NCBI RefSeq assembly: GCF_008247605.1
Contig: NZ_CP043420.1
Location: forward strand, 1,612,001-1,676,000
Source: Kushneria phosphatilytica
GTDB lineage: Bacteria; Pseudomonadota; Gammaproteobacteria; Pseudomonadales; Halomonadaceae
Reading direction: 5' to 3'
DNA: 64,000 bases
This document shows positions 1 to 8,647 of this stretch, piece by piece. Every line of letters starts with the position of its first letter. Position 1 is the stretch's first letter. Both the position numbers and the translations under genes were made by a program. Below the pieces are notes generated by a model. That model ran no database searches. It saw nothing but the letters and a program-made list of their open reading frames with translations, and was not told the origin of the DNA.

Positions 1-1663
1 CTGCGGGCGCAGATGTTTCAGCAGTAGTTGATTGGCGGCTGACATCGGGCGCTGGAGTGGAGTAGGCAACGGAACTGACAGCGGCTTCCGCGCGCGCGGT
101 CGGCTTGCTGAAGGTGGATTCTTCAGCCTCGTGGGCGTCGAACTCCACTGACAGTTCGTAGCTCGACTTGCCAACATCCTCTGGATCTACCTGGTCGTCA
201 CGCAGCCTTTGTACCTCATAATGCGGCGTTTCCAGGTCGGGTTGGGGCAGTAACATGACGCGTACGCCCTGGCGTTGCTCGATATCGCTGAGCACACTGC
301 GCTTTTCATTGAGCAGGTAGGTCGCCACAGGAATGGGAAGGATGGCACGGATCTGGGCACTTCGATCCTTCATGGCCTCTTCCTCGATCAGCCGCATGAC
401 CGACAGGGACAGTGAGCGGACATCGCGGATGGTGCCCTGGCCATTACAGCGAGGGCAGACCACACCACTGGTTTCTCCCAGTGAAGGGCGCAGCCGCTGA
501 CGTGACATTTCCATTAGACCGAAACGTGAGATGCGACCGATCTGAACCCGAGCCCGATCAATCTTCAGAGCGTCGCGTACGCGGTTCTCCACTTCCCGCT
601 GATTGCGGGAAGGGCCCATATCGATGAAGTCGATGACCACCAGTCCGCCGATATCGCGCAGGCGCAGCTGACGTGCAATCTCGTCGGCCGCTTCCAGGTT
701 GGTCTGCAGGGCGGTCTCCTCGATATCACCGCCCTTGGTGGCACGTGAGGAGTTGATGTCGATCGATACCAGCGCCTCGGTGTGATCAATCACCACAGAG
801 CCGCCGGAAGGCAGTTTGACTTCACGTTCGTAGGCCGTTTCGATCTGGGATTCGATCTGGAAACGCGAGAACAGCGGCACATCATCCCGATAGGGCTTGA
901 TCTTCTGCTGATAGGTAGGCATCACCTGCTGTACGAAGGCCAGCGCCTCGTTGTAAACAGTGGGATCGTCGATCAGCACCTCGCCGATGTCCTGGCGCAG
1001 GTAATCCCGCATGGCGCGGATGATGACATTGGATTCACGATAGATCAGGAAGGGCGCCGAACGTTTGCCGGCTTCCTCGGTGATCGTCTCCCAGATCTGT
1101 ACCAGGTAGTTCAGATCCCACTGCAACTCTTCGCTGGAACGGCCGATGCCGGCGGTGCGTACGATCACCCCCATGCCCTCGGGCATCTCCAGTCCACTCA
1201 TGGCTTCCTTGAGTTCAGCGCGTTCTTCACCTTCAATCCGCCGGGAAATGCCGCCAGCACGGGGATTGTTGGGCATTAGAACAAGAAAGCGTCCAGCCAG
1301 ACTGATGAAGGTAGTCAGCGCTGCCCCCTTGTTGCCACGCTCCTCCTTGTCGACCTGAACAATGACTTCCTGACCATCGCGAATCACTTCACGGATATTG
1401 GGTCGTCCGCCCTGGCCGGGATCACGGACAAAATATTCGCGGGATATTTCCTTGAGAGGGAGAAAGCCGTGACGCTCGGCACCGAAGTCGACGAAGGCGG
1501 CTTCCAGACTGGGTTCGACCCGGGTAATACGCCCCCGGTAGATATTGGCCTTTTTCTGTTCCCGGGCACCGGATTCGATGTCCAGATCGTAAAGTCGTTG
1601 ACCGTCGACCAGAGCGACCCTGAGCTCTTCAGGCTGGGTCGCATTGATGAGCATGCGTTTCAT
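1..1663 (-). CDS. rne: Ribonuclease E, N-terminal catalytic part (truncated by window edge)
   Basis: RNase E is the main endoribonuclease of mRNA decay and rRNA/tRNA processing and the scaffold of the degradosome. Reading from the ATG at 1663 the product begins [21 protein letters not shown], the typical start. About 554 residues are visible: the S1 RNA-binding domain, the 5' sensor region, the DNase I-like catalytic segment with [12 protein letters not shown] and VVIDFIDM, and the zinc-link CPRCNGQG. The last visible part is already low in complexity, so the C-terminal scaffold lies outside the window. The gene diverges from rluC, as in many gammaproteobacteria. Family assignment is very secure; only the length is unknown. 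Confidence 0.97.
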   Translation of the reverse strand, partial: MKRMLINATQPEELRVALVDGQRLYDLDIESGAREQKKANIYRGRITRVEPSLEAAFVDFGAERHGFLPLKEISREYFVRDPGQGGRPNIREVIRDGQEVIVQVDKEERGNKGAALTTFISLAGRFLVLMPNNPRAGGISRRIEGEERAELKEAMSGLEMPEGMGVIVRTAGIGRSSEELQWDLNYLVQIWETITEEAGKRSAPFLIYRESNVIIRAMRDYLRQDIGEVLIDDPTVYNEALAFVQQVMPTYQQKIKPYRDDVPLFSRFQIESQIETAYEREVKLPSGGSVVIDHTEALVSIDINSSRATKGGDIEETALQTNLEAADEIARQLRLRDIGGLVVIDFIDMGPSRNQREVENRVRDALKIDRARVQIGRISRFGLMEMSRQRLRPSLGETSGVVCPRCNGQGTIRDVRSLSLSVMRLIEEEAMKDRSAQIRAILPIPVATYLLNEKRSVLSDIEQRQGVRVMLLPQPDLETPHYEVQRLRDDQVDPEDVGKSSYELSVEFDAHEAEESTFSKPTARAEAAVSSVAYSTPAPDVSRQSTTAETSAPA

Positions 1664-2238
1664 GTTCTCTCGCTGACAGTGCGCACCGGAAGGTGGCCGT
1701 CGTGTCCTGGCTACTCCGGCGCGCACGGTTGCAGCGTCGACGGAGTGAAACGGTGGCACGAGCGTCGGCGACGGACGAACCGCTACTGCTTTGTGTTGTG
1801 CTCAGCGCATGTCGGGAATGCGTCTGCATGGCAACCCCTGCCATGAGTTGCGGGGATCCATACTATCTTGATCATGTTGAGTACAAGGCGGCGGCAGGAC
1901 ATGTCGCGGCAGCAATCGACGCTCACCGGTCCTGTAGCCAACCGCCAGACACCTGGCATTTATCGATTCGGCGCCGCCGGCTTCCGGCACGGTATTGGCT
2001 TATCCCGTCCCGCTTTCGGGAGTCCGGGCGCTGAAAAACTGTAATTCGTCGTTCGAACTCGTTGTGAACGCAAAGGCCTGCGTGTTTATCAGGCAGGCGC
2101 TGCGGGGTAATGCAAGCTCCCTTCGAACGCACTTGGAATATAACAATAAAGCATTGAGCCGGCAATTGAGGGCGTCGGCGTTCATATCAGATAGAATGCG
2201 CTTCGAACAAGGCTACGAGGCGATAGGAAGAAGCACAC
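1664..2238. other. rne-rluC divergent intergenic region (575 bp)
   Basis: No convincing gene lies here; the short reading frames lack family resemblance and good ribosome sites. It must hold the rne promoter and its long 5' untranslated leader, which in E. coli is used by RNase E to control its own mRNA (known for E. coli, inferred here), plus the rluC promoter. The heptamer TTCGAAC occurs three times on the rluC side, at 2052, 2122 and 2202. Confidence 0.6.
1860..1886 (-). promoter_or_regulatory. Possible rne promoter
   Basis: On the minus strand TTGTAC (1886-1881) is followed after 15 bp by TAGTAT (1865-1860). The boxes are good but the spacer is shorter than ideal. It would give an rne leader of roughly 190 nt. 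Weak, sequence-only support. Confidence 0.25.
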
Positions 2239-3183
2239 ATGGCCGAAGGTCGCGAAGTACAGTGGCTCGATATCAGTGAGCACCAGGCAGGTCAGCGTCT
2301 GGACAATTTTCTTTTGGCACGGCTCAAGGGGGCGCCGCGCTCACTGATCTACCGGATCGTTCGGCGCGGTGAAGTGCGGGTCAATGGTGGTCGTGCTCGG
2401 GCCGACCAGCGATTGGTCAGTGGTGACCGGGTGCGGGTTCCGCCACTGCGATTGTCACCCGAAGAAGCGGTACAGGAAGTCAGTGATAATCTCAAGAATC
2501 TGCTGGCCGGAAGCGTCCTTTCCGAATCACGGGACTGGCTGGTGATCAATAAACCTTCCGGTCTGGCCGTGCATGGTGGCAGTGGGGTCAAGATCGGTTT
2601 GATCGAGGCCTTGCGTCAGATACGTGAAGATCTGGATTTTCTGGAGCTGGTGCATCGGCTTGATCGCGATACGTCCGGGGTATTGCTGCTGGCCAAATCG
2701 CGGGATGCGTTGCTGTCATTGAACAATGCCATGCGCAGCAAGCAGATGGATAAGCGTTATCTGGCCCTGGTGCAGGGAAAATGGCCTCCCAGACGGGATT
2801 TTGTCAGTGCCCCACTGGAGCGTTTTGAGGCTGGTAATGGCGAACGTCGGGTCAGAGTGGCCAGCAATGGCAAACGCTCTCGCACCCGTTTTGCACTTCA
2901 GGAGCAGTTCGGTGAGGCGGCGCTGATGGAAGCCGAGCCGATTACCGGTCGCACTCACCAGATCCGGGTGCATGCCGCTCACCTGGGGCACGCTCTGCTG
3001 GGTGACGTGAAGTATGGCACTCGCCGTGGCGAGCAGCTTTCGCGTGCGGTGGGCCTGGAACGATTGTTCCTGCATGCCCAGGCGCTGACCTTCCCTGACC
3101 CGCGTAGCGGCAGGGCGATAACCCTCAAGGCACCACTGGATGATGAGCTGAAACAGGTTCTTGAACGTTTAAGGGCGCATTGA
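2239..3183 (+). CDS. rluC: 23S rRNA pseudouridine synthase RluC
   Basis: RluC converts three uridines of 23S rRNA (955, 2504 and 2580 in E. coli numbering) to pseudouridine. The 314-residue product has an N-terminal S4 RNA-binding domain (about residues 15-75) and the RluA-family catalytic domain with HRLDRDTSG at 139-147, Asp142 being the expected nucleophile, and the GRTHQIRVH motif near residue 235. The ATG start follows AGGAAG. The position next to rne matches the usual rne-rluC arrangement. It is followed closely by the HAD phosphatase and sppA genes, with which it is probably cotranscribed. Confidence 0.95.
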   Translation: MAEGREVQWLDISEHQAGQRLDNFLLARLKGAPRSLIYRIVRRGEVRVNGGRARADQRLVSGDRVRVPPLRLSPEEAVQEVSDNLKNLLAGSVLSESRDWLVINKPSGLAVHGGSGVKIGLIEALRQIREDLDFLELVHRLDRDTSGVLLLAKSRDALLSLNNAMRSKQMDKRYLALVQGKWPPRRDFVSAPLERFEAGNGERRVRVASNGKRSRTRFALQEQFGEAALMEAEPITGRTHQIRVHAAHLGHALLGDVKYGTRRGEQLSRAVGLERLFLHAQALTFPDPRSGRAITLKAPLDDELKQVLERLRAH

Positions 3184-3222
3184 AGAACGCAGCGCGCAGT
3201 GATTTCAAACGCAGGGAGAGCT

Positions 3223-3879
3223 ATGCGTTACCGACTGATTATTCTTGATTGGGACGGCACCCTGATGGATTCGGCGCCACGGATTGTTGACTGCATGCAG
3301 CGTGCTGCTGTCGATATCGGTTGGGCGCCACTCTCTGCAGAGGCTGTCCGCGACATTATTGGCCTGGGGTTACCGGAAGCCATTGCCAGATTATGCCCGG
3401 GGATTACTACCGCGCAGGCCGATAATTTACGCCGTTGTTATTCCGAACGTTTCGTCGCTGCAGAAACCCGGGGCGTGCCGATGCCTTTTTTCGAGGGGAT
3501 CGAGTCGGGGATTGCACAGCTGCGCGAGTGGCCCGAACAGCAATTGGCCGTAGCGACTGGAAAAAGCCGGCGAGGGCTGGATCGTATTCTTGAAAGTACT
3601 GGAAGTGCCGCCTGGTTCGATGCAACACGAACAGCAGACATGACTCGCTCCAAGCCCGATCCGCTAATGCTCAGAGAGTTGCTTGATGAGTTGCATGTAC
3701 CAGTGGAAGAAGCCGTCATGATTGGTGACAGTGAATATGATCTGTCCATGGCGAAACAGCTGGGTATGGCCAGGATCGGTGTCAGTTGGGGAGTGCATGA
3801 TCGTGCGCGGTTGGAAGCTCATGCACCGCTGTGGATGGCTGATGATCCTGCGACGATGTTTGACTGGCTATGTCAGTGA
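3223..3879 (+). CDS. HAD-superfamily hydrolase (phosphoglycolate phosphatase-like)
   Basis: A haloacid dehalogenase-type phosphatase, about 218 residues. All four HAD motifs are visible: DWDGT at 9-13 with Asp9 as nucleophile, VATGKSRRG, KPDP and MIGDSEYDL. The cap insertion type fits the phosphoglycolate phosphatase/GmhB-like group, but the substrate cannot be told from sequence. The ATG at 3223 is preferred because GGGAGAG lies just upstream; a GTG at 3199 would add eight residues with no ribosome site. The gene sits between rluC and sppA, the same order as in Pseudomonas, and is probably part of the same transcript. Confidence 0.88.
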   Translation: MRYRLIILDWDGTLMDSAPRIVDCMQRAAVDIGWAPLSAEAVRDIIGLGLPEAIARLCPGITTAQADNLRRCYSERFVAAETRGVPMPFFEGIESGIAQLREWPEQQLAVATGKSRRGLDRILESTGSAAWFDATRTADMTRSKPDPLMLRELLDELHVPVEEAVMIGDSEYDLSMAKQLGMARIGVSWGVHDRARLEAHAPLWMADDPATMFDWLCQ

Positions 3880-3909
3880 TTGGCGTTTGTAGAGAGCGAG
3901 GAACAAGGG

Positions 3910-4944
3910 ATGAATGACAGATCGCGTTGGGATGAGTCATCGCAGGACGCGACGTCCGACTCGCAGTCAGAAGAAAGTGTCGAAATATTGCGTGAGCGCC
4001 AGCGTCTGGCGCAAATCGACATCATGGATCGCTGGATGAGCGAGACGCTCAAGGAGCAGCGGCGTACTCGGCGCTGGAAGATATTCTTTCGTCTGCTCTG
4101 GCTGACGTTGCTGCTGCTGTTGATTGGCGGGGCGGTGCTGGGTGTATTGCAGACAGAAGGTGAGGGAGCGGTTGCCGGCCGAGCCGCCGTGGTAGAGCTC
4201 AAGGGTGTGATTGACAGTGACTCGCAAGCCAGTGGCGATCGCATGATCGAAGGTATCCGGCAGGCCTGGCAGAGTCCTGCTGGCGCAGTTATCGTGCGAA
4301 TAAACAGCCCGGGCGGTTCTCCCGTTCAGTCTCAACGCATATATAGTGAAATTCGGCGTCTTGAGCAGCAGGGCGACAAGCCGATAGTGGCGGTCATCGA
4401 GGATATTGGCGCCAGTGGGGCCTACTATGTGGCCTCGGCTGCTGACAATATTTATGCCGCTCCGGCCAGTCTGGTCGGTTCCATCGGAGTGATCTATTCC
4501 GGTTTCGGGCTGCAGGATGCCATCGCTAAACTGGGGGTGGAACGGCGGGTGTTTACGGCCGGCGACAACAAGGATTTTCTCGATCCTTTCCAGCCGATCA
4601 GTGACCATCAGCGCCAGTTCTGGCAGTCGGTGCTGGACCGTACTCATCAGCAATTCATTGCAGCGGTCAAGGCAGGGCGCGGTGATCGGTTGAAAACGGC
4701 TACGCCAGAGCTTTTCTCAGGGCTTGTATGGACAGGCGAGCGGGCGCAACAGATCGGATTGATCGATGGGCTGGCAAGTGTGGATGATGTCGCCGAGCAG
4801 CTTACAGGCAGCCGTCAAACGGTTGATTTTACGCCTGGGGTTGACCCCTTCGAACAATTGTCACGCCAGCTTGGGCAAGTGGCTGCACATTGGCTGGGGC
4901 TGGGCGAACTGGGTGGCTCGCCAGTACGCTATCAGACGCCCTGA
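3910..4944 (+). CDS. sppA: Signal peptide peptidase SppA, S49 family (36K type)
   Basis: An inner-membrane serine protease with a Ser-Lys dyad that degrades cleaved signal peptides. The 344-residue product has a charged cytoplasmic N-terminus, one membrane segment (about residues 58-80) and a single S49 protease domain. The nucleophile is expected to be the Ser in ASGAYY (about 169) and the general base the Lys in GDNKDFLDP (about 221). It is the short single-domain form, not the double-domain E. coli SppA. The ATG at 3910 follows AAGGG; an upstream TTG at 3880 is less likely. It ends ten bases from the convergent maf gene. Confidence 0.92.
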   Translation: MNDRSRWDESSQDATSDSQSEESVEILRERQRLAQIDIMDRWMSETLKEQRRTRRWKIFFRLLWLTLLLLLIGGAVLGVLQTEGEGAVAGRAAVVELKGVIDSDSQASGDRMIEGIRQAWQSPAGAVIVRINSPGGSPVQSQRIYSEIRRLEQQGDKPIVAVIEDIGASGAYYVASAADNIYAAPASLVGSIGVIYSGFGLQDAIAKLGVERRVFTAGDNKDFLDPFQPISDHQRQFWQSVLDRTHQQFIAAVKAGRGDRLKTATPELFSGLVWTGERAQQIGLIDGLASVDDVAEQLTGSRQTVDFTPGVDPFEQLSRQLGQVAAHWLGLGELGGSPVRYQTP

Positions 4945-4953
4945 GTCAGACGC

Positions 4954-5544
4954 TCAGGCGACGCCGGTCAATGGATCGAGGCCGGCGTCGCGCAGCATGT
5001 TGCAAAGAGCGATCATCGGCAGTCCGATCAATGCATTGGGGTCGCGGCCTTCAAGTCGTTCGAAAAGGGCAATACCCAGTCCCTCCATGCGAAAGCCTCC
5101 GGCGCTGTCAAATGGCTGATCACGAGCTACATAGTGGCAAATTTCTTCTTCGCTCAGGGTGCGAAAAAGCACATCGAAGGGTTCAACATGGGTATGGCAC
5201 TGATTCGTGCGGGTATCGAGCAGGGCCAGACCTGTAAAAAAGTGGACACGCTGCCCGGAAAAGCGAAGCAGGCGCTCACGAGCGCACTCTGCGGTATGAG
5301 GTTTGCCCAGCAATTCGCCTTTGAACCAGGCGACCTGATCCGAGCCGATCACCAGATGAGCAGGAAATCGCTCGCGAAGGGCGCAAGCCTTGCTGCTTGC
5401 CAGCCGCTCGGCGAGGACCTCGGGCTGCTCGTCGGGGTGCGGCGTTTCATCGATATCAGGACTGGCATGCTCAAAGGGCAGGCCAAGATTGCTCAGTAAC
5501 TGATGGCGCCAGCGAGAACCGGAGGCCAGAACGAGTGAAGGCAT
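4954..5544 (-). CDS. Maf/YceF-family nucleotide pyrophosphatase
   Basis: A house-cleaning pyrophosphatase that hydrolyses non-canonical or modified nucleoside triphosphates. The 196-residue protein begins MPSLVLASGSRWRHQLL and has the Maf motifs LASGS, PDIDE and GSDQV, the Asp of the last being the likely catalytic residue. Its place upstream of yceD-rpmF-plsX and its sequence fit the YceF subgroup, which is reported to act on 7-methyl-GTP; that substrate is inferred. It is encoded on the strand opposite to its neighbours and converges with sppA while diverging from yceD. Confidence 0.9.
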   Translation of the reverse strand: MPSLVLASGSRWRHQLLSNLGLPFEHASPDIDETPHPDEQPEVLAERLASSKACALRERFPAHLVIGSDQVAWFKGELLGKPHTAECARERLLRFSGQRVHFFTGLALLDTRTNQCHTHVEPFDVLFRTLSEEEICHYVARDQPFDSAGGFRMEGLGIALFERLEGRDPNALIGLPMIALCNMLRDAGLDPLTGVA

Positions 5545-5667
5545 GAAAGGGATCCTGATAAAAATCGGTGATAGCTACTCTAGTCTTCTGCCCGGCCGGC
5601 GGCAAAGCTGCCTCTGACGATCGCGGTGAGAGCAGGCTTCAAGCCGGTAACCGCCGTGTCTGCAGTT

Positions 5668-5696
5668 TTGACACCACCCCTGACAATCCCTATTAT
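5668..5696 (+). promoter_or_regulatory. Strong sigma-70-type promoter for yceD-rpmF-plsX
   Basis: A perfect -35 TTGACA (5668-5673), a 17-bp spacer and a near-perfect -10 TATTAT (5691-5696). Transcription should begin at about 5703-5704, only two to three bases before the yceD start codon at 5706, so this transcript would be leaderless or nearly so. Confidence 0.75.
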
Positions 5697-5705
5697 TGCG
5701 CGCCT

Positions 5706-6227
5706 ATGTCAACCACGAGATTGCCAAAAAGTGTCGAGCCCTGGCGTCTGGCAGCCAATGCCGAGCGACTGGAGGGCAGTTTGCCACTTGATGCCATGCC
5801 ACGACTTGTCGAGGCGGTGGGCAGTCAGGAAGGTGACTGTCAGGTCGTGCTGGCGTTCGACATTGATCAACAGGGTCAGCGCCATATCGAAGGTCGATTG
5901 GCACTGCGGCTCATGATGCCCTGTCAGCGCTGCCTGCGCCCGATGCCAGTCGCACTGGAGAGTTCCTTTCTACTGGGGATGATCACCAGTGACGCGCTCG
6001 CCTCGGCTCTGCCGTCACGCTATGAACCGGTGATCGTGGAAGACGAGCAACTGGAACTCCTGCCCGTGGTCGAGGATGAGGTTCTCCTCACGCTGCCACA
6101 GGTGGTTTATCACGACGAGGCGGATTGTCCTGTTTCGCGTGACGCACTGCAAAGCGGTGAAGATTCCGAAGAAACGGTTGCTGATGATAATCCGTTCAGT
6201 GTGCTGCGCTCACTGAAGAATCAGTAA
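5706..6227 (+). CDS. yceD: YceD family protein (DUF177), 23S rRNA accumulation
   Basis: A 173-residue DUF177 protein. E. coli YceD and its plant homologue are needed for normal 23S rRNA accumulation. Visible hallmarks are the CQRCLRP motif around residue 75, the acidic middle segment around VEDEVLL, and the C-terminal NPFSVLRSLK. The ATG at 5706 aligns with the E. coli N-terminus (short basic start, then L-P-x-S/T-x-x-P). The frame is open upstream to 5568, but that part crosses a strong promoter and is not expected to be translated. yceD-rpmF pairing is nearly universal and links L32 supply with 23S rRNA. Confidence 0.92.
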   Translation: MSTTRLPKSVEPWRLAANAERLEGSLPLDAMPRLVEAVGSQEGDCQVVLAFDIDQQGQRHIEGRLALRLMMPCQRCLRPMPVALESSFLLGMITSDALASALPSRYEPVIVEDEQLELLPVVEDEVLLTLPQVVYHDEADCPVSRDALQSGEDSEETVADDNPFSVLRSLKNQ

Positions 6228-6260
6228 TCATTCATTTGATGCCCTGACTGGAGACACCTC

Positions 6261-6437
6261 ATGGCTGTCCAACAGAATCGTAAATCCCGTGCCAAACGTG
6301 GCATGCGTCGTGCTCATGATGCGCTGAGCAACCCGACCCTGGCGCAGGATCGTGAAACCGGCACGACGCATCGTCGCCATCATGTCGCTCCTGACGGCTA
6401 CTATCGTGGTCGGCAGATTGTCGAAGTCGACGACTGA
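6261..6437 (+). CDS. rpmF: 50S ribosomal protein L32
   Basis: A 58-residue basic ribosomal protein. It begins [20 protein letters not shown] and ends in GRQIVEVDD, as expected for L32 of gammaproteobacteria, and lacks the zinc-binding cysteines of the C+ form. The ATG at 6261 follows CTGGAGACACC. It lies 33 bp after yceD and 21 bp before plsX, the standard order. Confidence 0.97.
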   Translation: MAVQQNRKSRAKRGMRRAHDALSNPTLAQDRETGTTHRRHHVAPDGYYRGRQIVEVDD

Positions 6438-6458
6438 TCAGGCTGCGACAAGACACTC

Positions 6459-7484
6459 GTGCGTCTGGCCATTGACGCAATGGGCGGGGACTTCGGTCCC
6501 CGCGCTACTGTCGGGGGGAGTGTCGAAGCGCTTCAGGCACTGCCTGATTTGCAAGTGCTGCTCTGCGGCGCCCGGGAGCAGCTTGAAGACCAGCTTGAGT
6601 CAATTTCCCGTGTTCAGGCTGGGGTCATTGATCGTATAACGATCATTGATGCGCCTGTATGCCTGCCCGATACGCTTTCACCCGCTCGTGCGTTACGCCT
6701 CCCTGCTGCCAGTAGTCTTCACGCTACCTTGCAGGCAGTAGCAGAGGGGCGGGCGGATGGCTGCGTCAGTGCTGGTGCCACTGGCGTACTGATGGCAATG
6801 GCGCGTCGGCAACTCGGCATGATTCCCGGGTTGTCTCGTCCTGCGATCAGTACTGCCATTCCGGCTCGTGGCTGTGGCCGCTGCTATCTGCTGGACCTGG
6901 GTGCAAATATCGATAGTCGACCAAGGCATCTATTGCAATTTGCTCGCATGGGTGCCGAAATGGCGCGCGCTGTTGATGGAGTGACTCGTCCACGCGTTGC
7001 ATTATTGAATGTTGCTACCGAGCCGAATCGGGGCGAGCGCCGTGTTCGTGAAGCGGACGAATTGCTGCGACAGGAGACAAACGACCATTTTGATTATCAT
7101 GGCTTTGTAGAGGGCGACGGACTCTTCAGCGGTGTTATTGATGTGGCTGTTTGTGATGGCATGGTGGGCAATGTGGCTCTCAAGAGTGGTGAGGCACTGA
7201 TCGAGTTGCTGGTTGAACGTCTGAGTGCCTGTTTTCAGCATAGCTGGGCTTCGAGGATGGTCAGTGTGCTTGCTCGGCCGGCTCTATCGCGATTCCGGCG
7301 GGAGTTCGATCCTGTTCGCTATAATGGAGCCAGCCTGCTGGGTCTGAAAAAGACAGTAGTTAAAAGTCATGGTAGCGCCAGCATGGATGGTTTCGGTTGG
7401 GCGGTACGACGAGCGCACTGTGAAGTGGTCGGTGAATTGACCGGCAAGCTGGCAGCAGCTCTTGCGGCGGATAGGCATGCCTGA
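6459..7484 (+). CDS. plsX: Phosphate acyltransferase PlsX
   Basis: PlsX makes acyl-phosphate from acyl-ACP and phosphate, feeding PlsY at the start of phospholipid synthesis. The 341-residue product begins MRLAIDAMGGDFGP, the family signature, and shows the conserved GATGVLMA region and CDGMVGNVALKSGE. The start is a GTG at 6459; there is no in-frame ATG nearby and the upstream ribosome site is weak, suggesting translational coupling to rpmF. In E. coli fabH follows plsX; here fabD follows instead. Confidence 0.95.
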   Translation: MRLAIDAMGGDFGPRATVGGSVEALQALPDLQVLLCGAREQLEDQLESISRVQAGVIDRITIIDAPVCLPDTLSPARALRLPAASSLHATLQAVAEGRADGCVSAGATGVLMAMARRQLGMIPGLSRPAISTAIPARGCGRCYLLDLGANIDSRPRHLLQFARMGAEMARAVDGVTRPRVALLNVATEPNRGERRVREADELLRQETNDHFDYHGFVEGDGLFSGVIDVAVCDGMVGNVALKSGEALIELLVERLSACFQHSWASRMVSVLARPALSRFRREFDPVRYNGASLLGLKKTVVKSHGSASMDGFGWAVRRAHCEVVGELTGKLAAALAADRHA

Positions 7485-7500
7485 AGTGGAACCAGTGGCC

Positions 7501-7539
7501 GTTTTCGCCTGTACCGTGATCAACGATACAGACGAAAAC
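7501..7539 (+). other. Long imperfect hairpin between plsX and fabD
   Basis: Arms 7501-7513 and 7527-7539 pair as seven bp (GTTTTCG/CGAAAAC), one mismatch, then five bp; a further three bp can form near the loop. No T-run follows, so it is not a standard intrinsic terminator. It may be an RNA-processing or stability element at the junction where fabH would normally lie. Confidence 0.5.
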
Positions 7540-7627
7540 GCACGCGGCGAGCGACGTCGTAACGAGCTTCCAGCATTGAGCTGGAAAAACTCCGACGCCT
7601 TCGACCAATGAATGTAAAGGTGATCCG

Positions 7628-8587
7628 ATGACCGATTCCCTGGCCCTGGTCTTTCCCGGTCAGGGCTCTCAGCAGGTGGGGATGCTGCGAGAGCTGGCCG
7701 AGCGCTACAGCGTAGTAGGCACAACCTTCGAAGAGGCTTCCGAAGCGCTGGGTTATGACCTCTGGCACGTTGTCCAGGAAGGTCCGGCCGAGGCGCTTAA
7801 TACCACCAGTTGTACCCAGCCGGCTCTGCTGGCTGCCAGTGTGGCAGTGTGGAGGATCTGGCAGGAACTGGAGGGGCCTCGTCCAAAAGCCATGGCGGGT
7901 CACAGCCTGGGGGAATACAGTGCCCTTGTATGTGCTGGTGCCATCAGTTTTGCCGAAGGCGTTCGACTGGTGCGCTTGCGGGGAGAAGCGATGCAGGCGG
8001 CTGTACCGGAAGGACAGGGTGCCATGGCCGCGATTCTGGGGCTCGAAGACGGTACTGTCGAACAAGCCTGCCGTGAAGCGGCCGAGGAGGCTGGTGCTAA
8101 TGAAGTTGTGGCAGCAGTCAATTACAATGCTCCCGGTCAGGTGGTCATTGCTGGTCATCGTGGCGGCGTAGAGCGTGCGATAGCCCTTTGTCAGCAGGCT
8201 GGCGCGCGTCGTGCCATGCCACTACCTGTTTCGGTGCCGTCGCACTGTGCTCTCATGCAGCCAGCTGCCGAGCAGTTAAGAGAAGCCCTGGCCGGTATTG
8301 ACATGCGCCCACCTCGTTATGAGGTCATACAGAATGTCGATGCCCGGGCACATGCAGAGACTGGAGAAATCGCCGAACGTCTGGTTGCTCAGCTGCATCA
8401 GCCGGTGCGCTGGACTTCCTGTGTGCAAGCGCTGGCGGACGATGGTGCTCGCGTATTCATAGAGTGTGGTCCTGGCAAGGTCCTGACAGGTCTCGGTAAG
8501 CGAATCGTCAGTGGCAGTCGCGGCTTATCTGTCAATGATCCCGAGAGTCTGACAGCAGCGCTCGAGCTGGCCCGAGAAACACCTTGA
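7628..8587 (+). CDS. fabD: Malonyl-CoA:ACP transacylase FabD
   Basis: FabD loads malonate from CoA onto acyl carrier protein for fatty-acid elongation. The 319-residue protein begins with the typical LVFPGQGSQ and has the nucleophile in GHSLGEY (Ser93), the Arg of the active site in LVRLRGEAMQ, the His in VPSHCALM and the Gln of FIECGPGKVL region. The ATG follows AAAGGTG. The gene follows plsX after 143 bp and precedes fabG, acpP and fabF in the fatty-acid operon. Confidence 0.97.
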   Translation: MTDSLALVFPGQGSQQVGMLRELAERYSVVGTTFEEASEALGYDLWHVVQEGPAEALNTTSCTQPALLAASVAVWRIWQELEGPRPKAMAGHSLGEYSALVCAGAISFAEGVRLVRLRGEAMQAAVPEGQGAMAAILGLEDGTVEQACREAAEEAGANEVVAAVNYNAPGQVVIAGHRGGVERAIALCQQAGARRAMPLPVSVPSHCALMQPAAEQLREALAGIDMRPPRYEVIQNVDARAHAETGEIAERLVAQLHQPVRWTSCVQALADDGARVFIECGPGKVLTGLGKRIVSGSRGLSVNDPESLTAALELARETP

Positions 8588-8647
8588 GGCCTATGGCCTG
8601 CCAGCCATGTTCAGGGGATGTGTTGTGGATAACAAGAGAGTGCAGGT

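Noticed and set aside
5568-5705. N-terminal extension of yceD by 46 residues
   Set aside because: It would run through a consensus promoter and has no counterpart in the E. coli protein, which aligns from the ATG at 5706.
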